The notes: generated from the letters alone by a model not told the origin. DNA of 64,000 nt from Gemmatimonadota bacterium (GCA_016720805.1 JADKJZ010000003.1:174658-238657), one strand, 5' to 3'. Shown: positions 33,675 to 42,407, counted from the first letter of the stretch. A program made the numbers and translations.

Positions 33675-34001
33675 ATGTTGCCTGAGGTCCTCGTTCCTGA
33701 ATCCACCGCTCCGGCGGGTCGTCCCCTGGTCACCGATGTATCGGAGGCCGGCGGCGTGCGCTCGTTCACGTTGCAGTTCGCGCCGGGGCAGACGCTGCCG
33801 GATCATCGCAATCACGCGCGGATCACCATCCTCGTGATGGCAGGCCGCGGGATCTTGACCGTGGCGGAGGCGGGACCGCGGGCGATCGTCTCGGGCGACC
33901 TGGTGCAACTCGATCCGAATGTGCTGCACTCGGTCGAGGCCTCGGACGGTGCGCTCGAGTTGCGCGTGACGCTGCGCGCCAACTGCTGCGACTCCTGCTG
34001 A
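33675..34001 (+). CDS. Cupin-domain protein of the nos island
   Basis: This is 108 residues from ATG 33675, with GGAG upstream; a GTG at 33606 lies within the regulatory palindrome. The cupin core reads FAPGQTLPDHRNHARITILVMAG with two His, then SGDLVQLDPNVLHSVEASD. It ends in an unusual CCDSC tail that might bind metal. The stop shares one base with the next ATG. Confidence 0.82.
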   Translation: MLPEVLVPESTAPAGRPLVTDVSEAGGVRSFTLQFAPGQTLPDHRNHARITILVMAGRGILTVAEAGPRAIVSGDLVQLDPNVLHSVEASDGALELRVTLRANCCDSC

Positions 34002-34462
34002 TGGACCGCGCCGTCATCCGCTTCCTGCGCGCCTCGCTGCTCTGGCTGGCAGCGGGCGTCTCCCTCGGTGTCGCCATGGCGGTTCACCCGGCGTGGACCC
34101 GCTATCGGCCGGTGCACCTGCACATCCTGCTGCTCGGCTTCGTGACGATGATGATCGCGGGCGTCGCGTATCACGTCTTTCCCCGCTTTGCGGCGACACC
34201 GCTGCATGCACCGAAGCTGCAGACGGTGCATTTCGTCCTCGCCAATGTCGGGCTGGTGCTGGTGGCCTGCGGCTTTGCGGCCCGCGCCGACGGTTCGCCG
34301 TTCGGCATCTGGTTGCTCGGCAGCGGTGGCACCCTCTCCGCCGTGGGTGCCTACCTCCTCGGCTGGAACCTCTGGCGCACGCTTGATCATGCCGCGATCC
34401 CCCCGACGCGGCTTCCGGCGGCTCGACCGATGCCGGTGGTCGAGCGGCCGGCGATGCGCTAG
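34001..34462 (+). CDS. Four-helix membrane protein, heme-copper oxidase subunit I-like
   Basis: This is 153 residues with four predicted membrane helices. The second helix begins VHLHILLLGFVTMMIAG and leads to YHVFPRF, a His-rich pattern like short cbb3 oxidase subunit I-like or NnrS-like proteins found near denitrification genes. It is probably a membrane heme or electron-transfer accessory of the nos island; this is inferred from motif and location. Confidence 0.65.
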   Translation: MDRAVIRFLRASLLWLAAGVSLGVAMAVHPAWTRYRPVHLHILLLGFVTMMIAGVAYHVFPRFAATPLHAPKLQTVHFVLANVGLVLVACGFAARADGSPFGIWLLGSGGTLSAVGAYLLGWNLWRTLDHAAIPPTRLPAARPMPVVERPAMR

Positions 34463-34465
34463 GCG

Positions 34466-34894
34466 ATGTCCGCCATTTCTCGTCGCTTCCTCGCGACGGC
34501 CGCCGCCTTCCTGGGCTGCGGCCTCGCGTTGGGCCTCTGGATGCTGGTCGGCCGCGAGCTTCGCGGCGTGTGGCCGTCGCCCTGGCTCGTCTCGGCGCAC
34601 ACTCATCTGCTCCTCGTCGGTACCATCCTCTCCACCATTCTCGGCACCGCGCTCTGGCTCTTCCCGCGCCCTCCCCGCGTCGCCCCACCGCTCCAACCCT
34701 GGCTCGGCGAGGTGGCCTACTGGTGCCTCACCCTGGGCACCACGGCGCGCGCGATTGGCGAAGTGGCGCATGCCAGCAGCAACGCCGCCGCCTGGCGGCT
34801 GCTCACCGTGATTGGCGGCGCGCTGCAGCTGGTCGGAATGGGTTTTGGGGTGGGGGCGCTCAGGGCCAGGGTGAGGGGGCCGGCGTTGGGGTGA
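34466..34894 (+). CDS. Four-helix membrane protein, paralogue of the preceding one
   Basis: This is 142 residues with four membrane helices. SAHTHLLLVGTILSTILG followed by LWLFPR parallels the preceding protein (H-x-H-x-L-L-L, then F-P-R), so the two are divergent duplicates and may form a heterodimer. It starts 3 bases after the previous stop. Confidence 0.65.
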   Translation: MSAISRRFLATAAAFLGCGLALGLWMLVGRELRGVWPSPWLVSAHTHLLLVGTILSTILGTALWLFPRPPRVAPPLQPWLGEVAYWCLTLGTTARAIGEVAHASSNAAAWRLLTVIGGALQLVGMGFGVGALRARVRGPALG

Positions 34895-34910
34895 AGGTGA
34901 CGGGCGAGCA

Positions 34911-35091
34911 GTGACCAGTGACCGGTGACCCGTGACCAGTGACTAGGGGTGGGGTGAAACGTGAAACGTGAGACGTGAGGCGGAACCACATCACGGGCAC
35001 CGTTTCACGTCTTACCTCTTACAGGTCACAGGTCACAGGTCACAGGTCACTCCTCCCACCCCCGTTCGCTGTTCGCCGTTCGCTGTTCGCC
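34911..35091. repeat. Nested heptamer repeat block with four unit types
   Basis: Left side: GTGACCN units (34911-34943, 4.7 copies), then GTGAAAC-type units (34954-34981, 4 copies). Right side: GTTTCAC, GTCTTAC, CTCTTAC, then four AGGTCAC units (35002-35050, seven in perfect register). The order is nested: outer GTGACC pairs with outer GGTCAC and inner GTGAAAC with inner GTTTCAC. A further (GTTCGCT GTTCGCC)x2 tract occupies 35064-35091. It fills the gap before nosZ. Confidence 0.85.
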
Positions 35092-35094
35092 GTT

Positions 35095-35108
35095 GTGACA
35101 ACCGTCAC
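35095..35108. promoter_or_regulatory. Putative Crp/Fnr-family binding site, copy 2 (nosZ)
   Basis: This is the same GTGAC-AACC-GTCAC palindrome as at 33606, with the same flanks over 18 bases (35094-35111). It lies about 100 bases upstream of the nosZ ATG, in a position to control the whole nos operon. Confidence 0.7.
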
Positions 35109-35207
35109 GGCGCCCCGTTCCGCCAGGCGCGATTCTCCCTGTGTGCCACCGCGACTGCGGAGCGGCACCGGACCGGCCCCACGGGGCCCCAAGCGCATGA
35201 GGCGGGC

Positions 35208-37244
35208 ATGTCCCTCCGCACCATCTCCCAGTCCTCGTTGCTCGCGGCGGCCGCCTTGCTGGCCGCAGGCTGTGGCAACACGGCTCCCAAGCAACTCGTC
35301 AGCGGCGACGCCGCCCAGCGCGTGTACGTCGCGCCGGGCGAGCACGACGAGTTCTACTCCTTCATGTCCGGCGGCTTCAGCGGGCAGATGACGGTGTACG
35401 GCCTCCCGTCGGGCCGCCTCCTCAAGACGATCCCGGTCTTCTCGCAATTCCCCGAGAACGGCTACGGCTACTCCGAGGAGACCAAGCCGATGCTGGAGAC
35501 CTCCTACGGCCCGGTGCCCTGGGATGACACCCACCATCCGCAGCTCTCCAAGACCAACGGCATGCCCGACGGGCGCTGGCTCTTCATCAACGCCAACAAC
35601 ACGCCGCGCATCGCCCGGCTCGACCTGACCACCTTCGAGACCGACGAGATCCTCGAGATCCCCAACGCCGCCGGCGGCCACGCCTCGCCGTTCGTGACCG
35701 CGAACTCCGAGTACGTCGTCTCGGCGATCCGCTTCTCGGTGCCGGTGCCGAACAAGGACGTCCCGATCGAGACCTACAAGCAGAACTTCAAGGGCTCGCT
35801 CTCGTTCGTCACGGCCAACCAGCCCGGCAAGATGGACATCGCCTTCCAGATCCTGATGCCCGGTTACAACTACGACCTCGGCCGCGCCGGCAAGGCGAAG
35901 TCCGAGGGGTGGTTCTTCTTCACCACGTACAACTCGGAGCAGGCCTACACCAAGCTCGAGCTGAACGCCTCGAAGAACGACAAGGACTACATCGCGGCGG
36001 TGAACTGGAAGGAGGCCGAGAAGTGCGTGGCGGCGGGGAAGACGACGACGGTGCCCGCCAACTATCGCCACAACTACATGGTGGCCGCGACCCGCTCGGC
36101 GGTGAGCGAGAAGAAGACCTCGGTGAAGATGCTGCTGCCGACCAACTGCCCGGGCGCGGTGTACTTCCTGCCGACGCCGAAGTCGCCGCATGGCGTCGAC
36201 ATCGACCCGACCGGCGAGTACATCGTCGGCGGCGGCAAGCTCGCGTCGGTGATTCCGGTGCACTCGTTCACCAAGATGATCGCGGCGATCAAGGCGAAGG
36301 CGTTCGACGGCGAGCTCGACGGGATCCCGGTGCTCAAGTACGACGCGGTGATCGCGGGTGAAGTGCAGAAGCCGGGCCTGGGGCCCCTGCACACCGAGTT
36401 CGACGCCAAGGGCAACGCCTATACCTCGATGTTCATCTCGTCGGAGATCGTGAAGTGGAAGCTGGGCACCTGGGAGGTGCTCGACCGGATGCCGGTCTAC
36501 TACTCGATCGGCCACCTGATGATTCCCGGCGGCGACGGGACCGAGCCCTACGGCAAGTACGTCGTGGCCTTGAACAAGATCACCAAGGACCGCTACCTCC
36601 CGACCGGCGGCGAGCTGTCGCAGTCGGCGCAGTTGATCGACATCACGGGCGACAAGATGAAGATGCTGCTCGACTTCCCGACGCAGGGCGAGCCGCACTA
36701 CGCCCAGGCGCTGCCGGCGGCGCTGATCAAGGACAAGCAGGTCAAGTTCTTCTCCCTCAAGGACAACCAGCACCCGTATGTGGTGCGGGCCGAGTCGGAG
36801 AGCGGGGTGTCGCGGAAGGGAAAGCAGGTCCACGTGAAGATGGTCGCGATCCGCTCGCACTTCGCGCCGGACATGATCGAGGGCGTCGAGGTCGGTGACA
36901 CGGTGTACTGGCATGTCACCAACATCGAGCAGGACTGGGACATTCTCCACGGCTTCGCGGTCCTGGGGATGCAGACGGCCGAGCTGGTGCTGCAGCCGGG
37001 CGAGACGCGCACCATCGCGTGGACGCCGAAGGCGCCCGGGGTCTATCCCTTCTACTGCACCGACTTCTGCAGCGCGCTGCACCAGGAGATGCAGGGGTAC
37101 GTCCGGGTGAGTGCGCCGGGGAGTGGCGTGCAGTTGAGTGCGGGGGTGAGCCCGCGCTCGGCGACGCAGCAGGCACGTGCTGCCGCGCTGCCGACGGCGG
37201 CCAATCCGCATGCCGGGATGAAGATGCCCGCCGGCGGGCGCTGA
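35208..37244 (+). CDS. nosZ: Nitrous oxide reductase, clade II (Sec-type)
   Basis: This is 678 residues; reduces N2O to N2 in the periplasm. ATG 35208 gives a Sec lipoprotein-type signal peptide (lipobox LAAGC) in place of the Tat signal of clade I enzymes. The body is the seven-bladed propeller holding CuZ, with conserved PDGRWLFINANNTPRIARLDL and SPHGVDIDPTGEYIVGGGK. The C-terminal cupredoxin has the CuA ligands Cys617, Cys621, His625 and Met628 (CTDFCSALHQEM). A 44-residue Ala/Pro tail ends with a Met/His-containing stretch. First gene of nosZBLDFY. Confidence 0.97.
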   Translation: MSLRTISQSSLLAAAALLAAGCGNTAPKQLVSGDAAQRVYVAPGEHDEFYSFMSGGFSGQMTVYGLPSGRLLKTIPVFSQFPENGYGYSEETKPMLETSYGPVPWDDTHHPQLSKTNGMPDGRWLFINANNTPRIARLDLTTFETDEILEIPNAAGGHASPFVTANSEYVVSAIRFSVPVPNKDVPIETYKQNFKGSLSFVTANQPGKMDIAFQILMPGYNYDLGRAGKAKSEGWFFFTTYNSEQAYTKLELNASKNDKDYIAAVNWKEAEKCVAAGKTTTVPANYRHNYMVAATRSAVSEKKTSVKMLLPTNCPGAVYFLPTPKSPHGVDIDPTGEYIVGGGKLASVIPVHSFTKMIAAIKAKAFDGELDGIPVLKYDAVIAGEVQKPGLGPLHTEFDAKGNAYTSMFISSEIVKWKLGTWEVLDRMPVYYSIGHLMIPGGDGTEPYGKYVVALNKITKDRYLPTGGELSQSAQLIDITGDKMKMLLDFPTQGEPHYAQALPAALIKDKQVKFFSLKDNQHPYVVRAESESGVSRKGKQVHVKMVAIRSHFAPDMIEGVEVGDTVYWHVTNIEQDWDILHGFAVLGMQTAELVLQPGETRTIAWTPKAPGVYPFYCTDFCSALHQEMQGYVRVSAPGSGVQLSAGVSPRSATQQARAAALPTAANPHAGMKMPAGGR

Positions 37245-37245
37245 G

Positions 37246-37830
37246 ATGAGCACCCGAGCGCGCCTCCTGCTGGCGGTCGCGGCCCTCCTCGGCCTGGTGG
37301 CCCTGGTCTCGCCGCTGTGGGAGGTGCGCCTCGGGGCGCCGCAGTACCCCGAGGGGCTGGGCCTCCGCATCTATGCCCACACCGTCACGGGGATCAAGGA
37401 ACACGACCTCGACAACATCAACGGACTCAATCACTACATCGGGATGCAGCCGATCACGCCATCGGCGATTCCCGAACTGGTCTACATGCCGTGGCTGATC
37501 GGCGCACTGGTGCTGGCCGGGCTGGGCGTCGCGGCGCGCGGATCGCGCCGCGGGGTCCTGCTCTGGCTCGCCGCCTTCGCGCTGCTCGGCGCGGTCGGCC
37601 TCTGGGACTTCTGGCGGTGGGAATACGACTACGGCCACAACCTCGACATGGAGCACGCGATCATCATCGTGCCGGGGATGAGCTACCAGCCTCCGATCAT
37701 CGGCTCGAAGCAGTTGCTGAACTTCACTGCCACGGCATGGCCCGGCCTCGGCGCCATCGCCCTGGGTGTTTCCTTCCTGCTCGCGGCGGGCGTCTGGGTC
37801 GGGACGCGTCGCCGGGTGGAGGCCGCGTGA
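37246..37830 (+). CDS. nosB: NosB-like membrane protein of clade II nos cluster
   Basis: This is 194 residues with about four membrane helices: an N-terminal one ending SPLWEVRLGAPQYPEGLGLRI, two central ones and one C-terminal. This outline, with the periplasmic HDLDNINGLNHYIGMQ loop, matches the protein encoded right after nosZ in clade II clusters. Its role is unknown; membrane-linked electron delivery or assembly has been suggested. It starts 1 base after nosZ. Confidence 0.8.
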   Translation: MSTRARLLLAVAALLGLVALVSPLWEVRLGAPQYPEGLGLRIYAHTVTGIKEHDLDNINGLNHYIGMQPITPSAIPELVYMPWLIGALVLAGLGVAARGSRRGVLLWLAAFALLGAVGLWDFWRWEYDYGHNLDMEHAIIIVPGMSYQPPIIGSKQLLNFTATAWPGLGAIALGVSFLLAAGVWVGTRRRVEAA

Positions 37831-38291
37831 TCCGCCACTCTGCCGCCGCCACGGCGCTGATCGCCGTACTCGGCATGATCAGCTGTGCCCCGGCGACGCC
37901 GTCGATCGCCTGGGACATCGACAACTGCGACTACTGCCGGATGACGGTGAGCGACCAGCGCTTCGGAGCCGCGGCGATCACCAGCGGCGGCCGCACGCTG
38001 CACTTCGATTCGATCGAGTGCCTCGCCGCGTGGACCGATGCACAACCGCAGCCACCGCGCGAGCTGTGGATTGCGGATGCATCGGCGCCGGGGACGCTGC
38101 GGGCCGTTGCCGCACTTCGCTTCCATCGCACGGCAACGGGGAAGTCTCCCATGGGGAAGGGCTTCATTGCGGTGGACAAGGCGGCGGGCCACACCGACTG
38201 GGACGGGCCGACGCTGACGTGGGACGAAGTCCGTGTCACCGTGCAGCGGGAAGGGATGCAGACCACCACCGCCCACGCGGGAGGGCACTGA
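37827..38291 (+). CDS. nosL: NosL copper chaperone
   Basis: This is 154 residues from a GTG overlapping the nosB stop. A lipobox at Cys20 (MISC) is followed by the copper-binding CDYCRM (Cys34, Cys37, Met39) and FDSIECLAAW. A late Met-Gly pattern (KSPMGKGFIAV) is family-typical. NosL delivers Cu(I) to NosZ. Confidence 0.93.
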   Translation: MIRHSAAATALIAVLGMISCAPATPSIAWDIDNCDYCRMTVSDQRFGAAAITSGGRTLHFDSIECLAAWTDAQPQPPRELWIADASAPGTLRAVAALRFHRTATGKSPMGKGFIAVDKAAGHTDWDGPTLTWDEVRVTVQREGMQTTTAHAGGH

Positions 38292-38292
38292 G

Positions 38293-39510
38293 ATGCTGCT
38301 CTTCGCCGCCCTCCTCGCCGTGCAGGGGCCGCTGGTGGTGGCACCCGACGGGCCGTACCGGAGCATCGCGGCGGCCGTGGCGGCGGCTCCGGACGGCGGC
38401 ACGGTGCGGGTGACCGCCGGGGTGTGGCGCGGGCCCCTGCTCCAGCTGGACCGGCCGGTGACGCTCGTCGGTGACGCTGGCGCAATCCTCGACGGCGAGG
38501 GATCGCACGAGATCGTGGTGATCCGCGCGCCGCACGTGACGCTGCGTGGCCTCACCTTCCGCAACACCGGCCGCTCCTATCACGAGGACCGCGCGGCGGT
38601 GCACGTCGACAGCGCGGCGAGCTGCCTGATCGAGCACAATCGCTTCGACGACACCTTCTTCGCGATCTACCTCGCGCAGACCGAAGGCTGCGTGGTCCGG
38701 CGCAATGTGGTGACCGGCCGTCCCTCGACCGAAACGGCCACCGGCAACGCGATCCATTCCTGGGGATCGCGCAACCTCACCATCGAGGACAACCAGGTCA
38801 GCGGCCATCGCGACGGGATCTACCTGGAGTTCACGCGCCACGCGGCGGTGCGCCGCAACGTGAGCGAGCAGAACTTCCGCTACGGGCTGCACTTCATGTA
38901 TTCCGATTCGTCTGCCTACGAGGGCAACACCTTCCGGCAGAACGGCAGCGGTGTCGCGGTGATGTACTCCCATGTGGTCCGGATGGCCTCGAACCGCTTT
39001 CTCGCCAATCGTGGTGCCACCGCGTACGGCCTCTTGCTGAAGGAGATCGCCGATGTCACGCTGATCGGCAACGACTTCACCGGCAACACCACCGGATTGC
39101 TGGCCGACGGCGCCGAGCGGTTGGAGGCGAGGAGCAACCGCTTCACCGGCAATGGCTGGGCGGTGCGGCTGCTGGCGAGCACCAGTGGCGGGCGATTCAC
39201 GGACAATCACTTCGCCGGCAACTCGTTCGACGTCGCGGTGAACGCGCGCACGGTCGATGCCGAGTTTGTCGGCAACTGGTGGGATGCGTATCGCGGCTGG
39301 GACCTGGACCACGACGGCACCGGCGACGTGCCGCACCATCCGGTGCGCCTCTTCGCGCTGCTGGTCGAGCGGGCCCCGGCGGCGCTGATGCTGCAGCGGG
39401 CACTCTTCATCCGGGTGCTCGATGCCGCCGAACGGGTCGTGCCGGCACTGACGCCGGCGCAGGTCGTCGACCGCGCACCGCGCGTGTCGCGGAGCAGGGG
39501 GAGCGAATGA
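38293..39510 (+). CDS. nosD: NosD periplasmic copper-processing protein
   Basis: This is 405 residues from ATG 38293, with GGGAGGG upstream. A signal peptide is followed by a parallel beta-helix of carbohydrate-binding/sugar-hydrolase repeats (VVRRNVVTG, LTIEDNQVSG, AAVRRNVSEQN, EARSNRFTGN). NosD works with NosF and NosY in CuZ assembly. Confidence 0.95.
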   Translation: MLLFAALLAVQGPLVVAPDGPYRSIAAAVAAAPDGGTVRVTAGVWRGPLLQLDRPVTLVGDAGAILDGEGSHEIVVIRAPHVTLRGLTFRNTGRSYHEDRAAVHVDSAASCLIEHNRFDDTFFAIYLAQTEGCVVRRNVVTGRPSTETATGNAIHSWGSRNLTIEDNQVSGHRDGIYLEFTRHAAVRRNVSEQNFRYGLHFMYSDSSAYEGNTFRQNGSGVAVMYSHVVRMASNRFLANRGATAYGLLLKEIADVTLIGNDFTGNTTGLLADGAERLEARSNRFTGNGWAVRLLASTSGGRFTDNHFAGNSFDVAVNARTVDAEFVGNWWDAYRGWDLDHDGTGDVPHHPVRLFALLVERAPAALMLQRALFIRVLDAAERVVPALTPAQVVDRAPRVSRSRGSE

Positions 39511-40229
39511 TCATCACACGTGGGGTGATAAAGCGGTTCGGCCGACGCACCGTGCTGGACGGGCTCGACGCCGAGATCGCGACCGGGCGGATCACCGCGC
39601 TGGTCGGGCCGAACGGCGCCGGGAAGACCACCTTCCTCAAGGTCCTGCTCGGTCTCGCCCGGCCGACGTCCGGGCAGGTGGTCATCGACGGCACCATACT
39701 CGACGGGTCGCCGGCGTACCGCGCCGCGATCGGCTACATGCCGCAGATCGTCCACTTTCCGGCGCATCTGCGCGGCACCGATCTGGTCGCGATGGTCACC
39801 GCGCTGCGTGGCGGCACGGCGCTTCCCGATCTCTCGCTGGCCGATGCGTTCGAGCTCGGTGAGACGATGGCGCGGCCGCTCGGCGAACTCTCCGGCGGGA
39901 CGCGGCAGAAGATCAACGCGGTGCTGGCCTTCGCCTTTGCGCCGAAGCTCCTCATCCTCGACGAACCGACGGCGGGACTCGATCCGCTGGCGGCGCGGGT
40001 GCTCAAGGATCGGATCCTCGCGGAACGGGCGCGTGGGACGACGGTGTTGATCACGTCGCACGTGTTGCCGGAACTCGAGGAGCTGGCGGACGACGTCCTC
40101 TTCCTCGTCGAGGGGAAGACGGCGTGGGCGGGCGCCGTGAAGGCGCTGACCCACGGCACCGGCGAGCGGACGCTCGAACGCGCGGTCGCGCGGCTCCTCG
40201 GCGGCGGCGTCCGCCTGGCGGTCGCATGA
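39507..40229 (+). CDS. nosF: NosF ABC transporter ATPase
   Basis: This is 240 residues. Walker A GPNGAGKT (34-41), Q-loop YMPQ, signature LSGG (128-131), Walker B LLILDEPTAG and switch His (ITSHVLPEL) are all present. It energises the NosDFY complex. ATG overlaps the nosD stop. Confidence 0.96.
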   Translation: MIITRGVIKRFGRRTVLDGLDAEIATGRITALVGPNGAGKTTFLKVLLGLARPTSGQVVIDGTILDGSPAYRAAIGYMPQIVHFPAHLRGTDLVAMVTALRGGTALPDLSLADAFELGETMARPLGELSGGTRQKINAVLAFAFAPKLLILDEPTAGLDPLAARVLKDRILAERARGTTVLITSHVLPELEELADDVLFLVEGKTAWAGAVKALTHGTGERTLERAVARLLGGGVRLAVA

Positions 40230-41017
40230 ACACCGCCCTCCGCGTCCTGCCACCCGTGCTGCGTGACGCCCTCCGTGGGCGCTGGCTCCTTGGCCTCCTC
40301 GCCACCCTGCTGCTGATCGGCGAGCTGTTGCTGCGCTTCAGCGGCGGCGGCGCCACCACGCGCGTCTCCCTGCTCGATGTGGTCTTGATCCTCACGCCAC
40401 TGATCGGGCTGGTGGTCGGCACCATGCAGGTCCACCACGCGCGCGAGATGACCGAGCTGCTGCTGGCACAGCCTATTGCCCGCCGCACGCTCTTCGTCGC
40501 GCTCTACCTCGGCACCGCGCTGCCGTTGGCGGCGGTCGTGGTGGTCGGCCTGTTGGCACCGTTCCTCTGGCACGGCATGCTCCTGGGCGATGCCCTGGTG
40601 CCGATGCTGGCGCTGGCTGGCGCTGCCGCTGGCCTGGCCATGCTCTCCACCGCACTGGCCTTCGTGATCGCGCTCGGGGCCGACGACAAGGTGCGGGCGC
40701 TGGGGATTGCGCTCGGGGTCTGGCTGGTGACGGCGGTGCTCTGGGACGGAGTGCTGCTGCTGTTGGCGCTGCTCTTCGGCGACCGTCCCATCGAGCTGCC
40801 GATGCTGGTCATGCTCGCCCTCAATCCGTTCGATCTCGCGCGGGTCCTCCTCCTCCTCGGCAGCGACGCCGCCGCACTCCTCGGCTACACCGGGGCGGTG
40901 GTGCAGCGGAGCCTGGGGAGCAGTGGTGGCCGCGCGATGCTGGTGTCGTTGCTCACGCTGTGGCTGGTGGTTCCCTGTGTGATTGCGGCGCGAAGCTTCG
41001 CCCGCAAAGACTTCTGA
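40226..41017 (+). CDS. nosY: NosY ABC-2 permease
   Basis: This is 263 residues with about six membrane helices and the family cytoplasmic loop HHAREMTELLLAQPIARRTLF. ATG overlaps the nosF stop. Completes NosDFY. Confidence 0.95.
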   Translation: MNTALRVLPPVLRDALRGRWLLGLLATLLLIGELLLRFSGGGATTRVSLLDVVLILTPLIGLVVGTMQVHHAREMTELLLAQPIARRTLFVALYLGTALPLAAVVVVGLLAPFLWHGMLLGDALVPMLALAGAAAGLAMLSTALAFVIALGADDKVRALGIALGVWLVTAVLWDGVLLLLALLFGDRPIELPMLVMLALNPFDLARVLLLLGSDAAALLGYTGAVVQRSLGSSGGRAMLVSLLTLWLVVPCVIAARSFARKDF

Positions 41018-41042
41018 CTTCGTAACCCGAAAGGATCTGACC

Positions 41043-41468
41043 ATGACGATGACCCCCCGCACTCTTGCCCTCGTCGCCCTCCTGCTCGCCGCCTGTGGTG
41101 GCGCGAAGGATGCGGCTCCTGCTGGTGATGCTGCCCCCGCAGCACCGGCCGGGCCCGCCCCGACCGGCAAGGTGATCGAGATCCAGATGATCACCGACGG
41201 CACCAGCAACCGATTCGAACCCGCCGAGATCGAGGCGCATCCCGGCGACGTGCTCCGCTTCACGCTGCAGGTCGGCGTGCACAACGTCCACTTCCTCGCC
41301 GACAGCAACCCGGGGATCCCCAACTTGCCGCCCGCGAGCGACATGCTCCAGCTGCCGGGCCAGACGGTCGACGTGATCGTGAATTTCCCGGTCGGGAAGA
41401 CGATCTACTTCCAGTGCGATCCGCATGCGCTGCTGGGGATGGTGGGGCATGTGAAGATCGAGTCGTGA
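41043..41468 (+). CDS. Plastocyanin/azurin-like cupredoxin lipoprotein
   Basis: This is 141 residues. A lipobox (LLAAC18) and an Ala/Pro linker precede a cupredoxin domain: GDVLRFTLQVGVHNVHF supplies the first His, and YFQCDPHALLGM supplies Cys, His and Met, a complete type 1 copper site. Placed after nosY, it is a good candidate for the electron donor to NosZ. The final TCGTGA is part of a heptamer tract. Confidence 0.9.
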   Translation: MTMTPRTLALVALLLAACGGAKDAAPAGDAAPAAPAGPAPTGKVIEIQMITDGTSNRFEPAEIEAHPGDVLRFTLQVGVHNVHFLADSNPGIPNLPPASDMLQLPGQTVDVIVNFPVGKTIYFQCDPHALLGMVGHVKIES

Positions 41469-41548
41469 GTCGTTAGTCGTTAGTCGTTAGAGGTGAAACG
41501 TGAAAGGTGGAACGTGAGACGTGAACCGTTTCACTTTTCACGTTTCAC
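41462..41548. repeat. Heptamer repeat element with two unit types
   Basis: GTCGTGA plus three GTCGTTA units (41462-41489) include the cupredoxin stop codon. GTGAAAC-type units (41493-41527, five copies) are followed at once by GTTTCAC, TTTTCAC, GTTTCAC (41528-41548), which can fold back on them as a hairpin. Confidence 0.85.
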
Positions 41549-42115
41549 GTCTTCCCCCTCACCCCCACCCCGTCCGCGTGGTATAGTCCTCGGTACCCCT
41601 CCGTAAGCACTTCCGCACCTCGCATCGTCCCATCGCCGTGCACTCCTTGGAGCGACCGATCACCGATCGCGCGAGACCGCTCATCCTCGCCTGAGCAGGA
41701 TGCCGCCTTCTCGGGGGCGTGCGGGGATCAGCGGGGGCTGGGGATGCCGACCAGGACATCGCCCAGGGTGCTGCTCACTGCCGGAAGGTGCCACCTGGGG
41801 GCGGTCGGTGCTGCAGCTGGCTCTACGGCGACCTGAAGGCGGCGGTCAGCAAATGCGCGAGCGGTTGGCGGGCGGGGGCCAGCATGCCCGTTGACGCTGG
41901 GTGGCGGAACTGGTCCGGGCTTGAGCGTGCCAGGAGCAGAGGTGTTCATGGTGGATCTGGAGAGTCCCGAAAGTGCCGCCTGCATTGGTTGGTGCGGGCA
42001 ATTGCCTGCGATGCTCCGAGCACCACTGCTGGGTTCGACCGCGATGCTGTCGGGCGGGACGGTGACACCTGACTGGCACCTGCCATTGCCCGTGCCGGTG
42101 GCGATGATGATGGAG
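41549..42115. other. Gene-free stretch without recognisable features
   Basis: Open frames exist on both strands (for example minus strand 42420-41728) but none has consistent codon use, a ribosome binding site or a recognisable family. Base composition is slightly lower in G+C than neighbouring genes. I see no RNA gene. Confidence 0.4.
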
Positions 42116-42381
42116 GAGCTGGGGGTGGGGGGGGGGGGGGTGCGGGGGGGGGGGGGCGCTCGGCGGGGGGGGGGGGGGGTGTGGTGGCGCTGGGCGGTGG
42201 TGGGGGTGGGGGGGGGGGCGGGCGGGGGGCCTGCAGGGGGGGGGGGGGGGGGGCCGGAGGAGCGTGGAGCGGGGGGCGCGCAGCAGTGCGGGGGCGTCGG
42301 CGGGTGGGGTGGGGGGGGGGGGGGGGGGCAGAGGGGACGCTCCGGGTGCGCTGGGGCCGGGGGGGGGGCGGGGGGGGGGGC
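42116..42381. other. Extreme poly-G tract
   Basis: About 265 bases are made mostly of G runs up to 19 long, broken by short non-G interruptions, all on the + strand. It could form stacked G-quadruplexes, but such runs are also a known artefact of two-colour sequencing chemistry or poor assembly. No gene reads through it convincingly. Confidence 0.8.
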
Positions 42382-42407
42382 GACGCGCGCTGGATGATCG
42401 TTACCGC

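Noticed and set aside
34968..35207. Longer nosZ start at 34968
   Set aside because: The added residues are encoded by heptamer repeats and would bury the signal peptide.
35040..37370. A 776-codon minus-strand ORF opposite nosZ
   Set aside because: Antisense of nosZ; no family resemblance.
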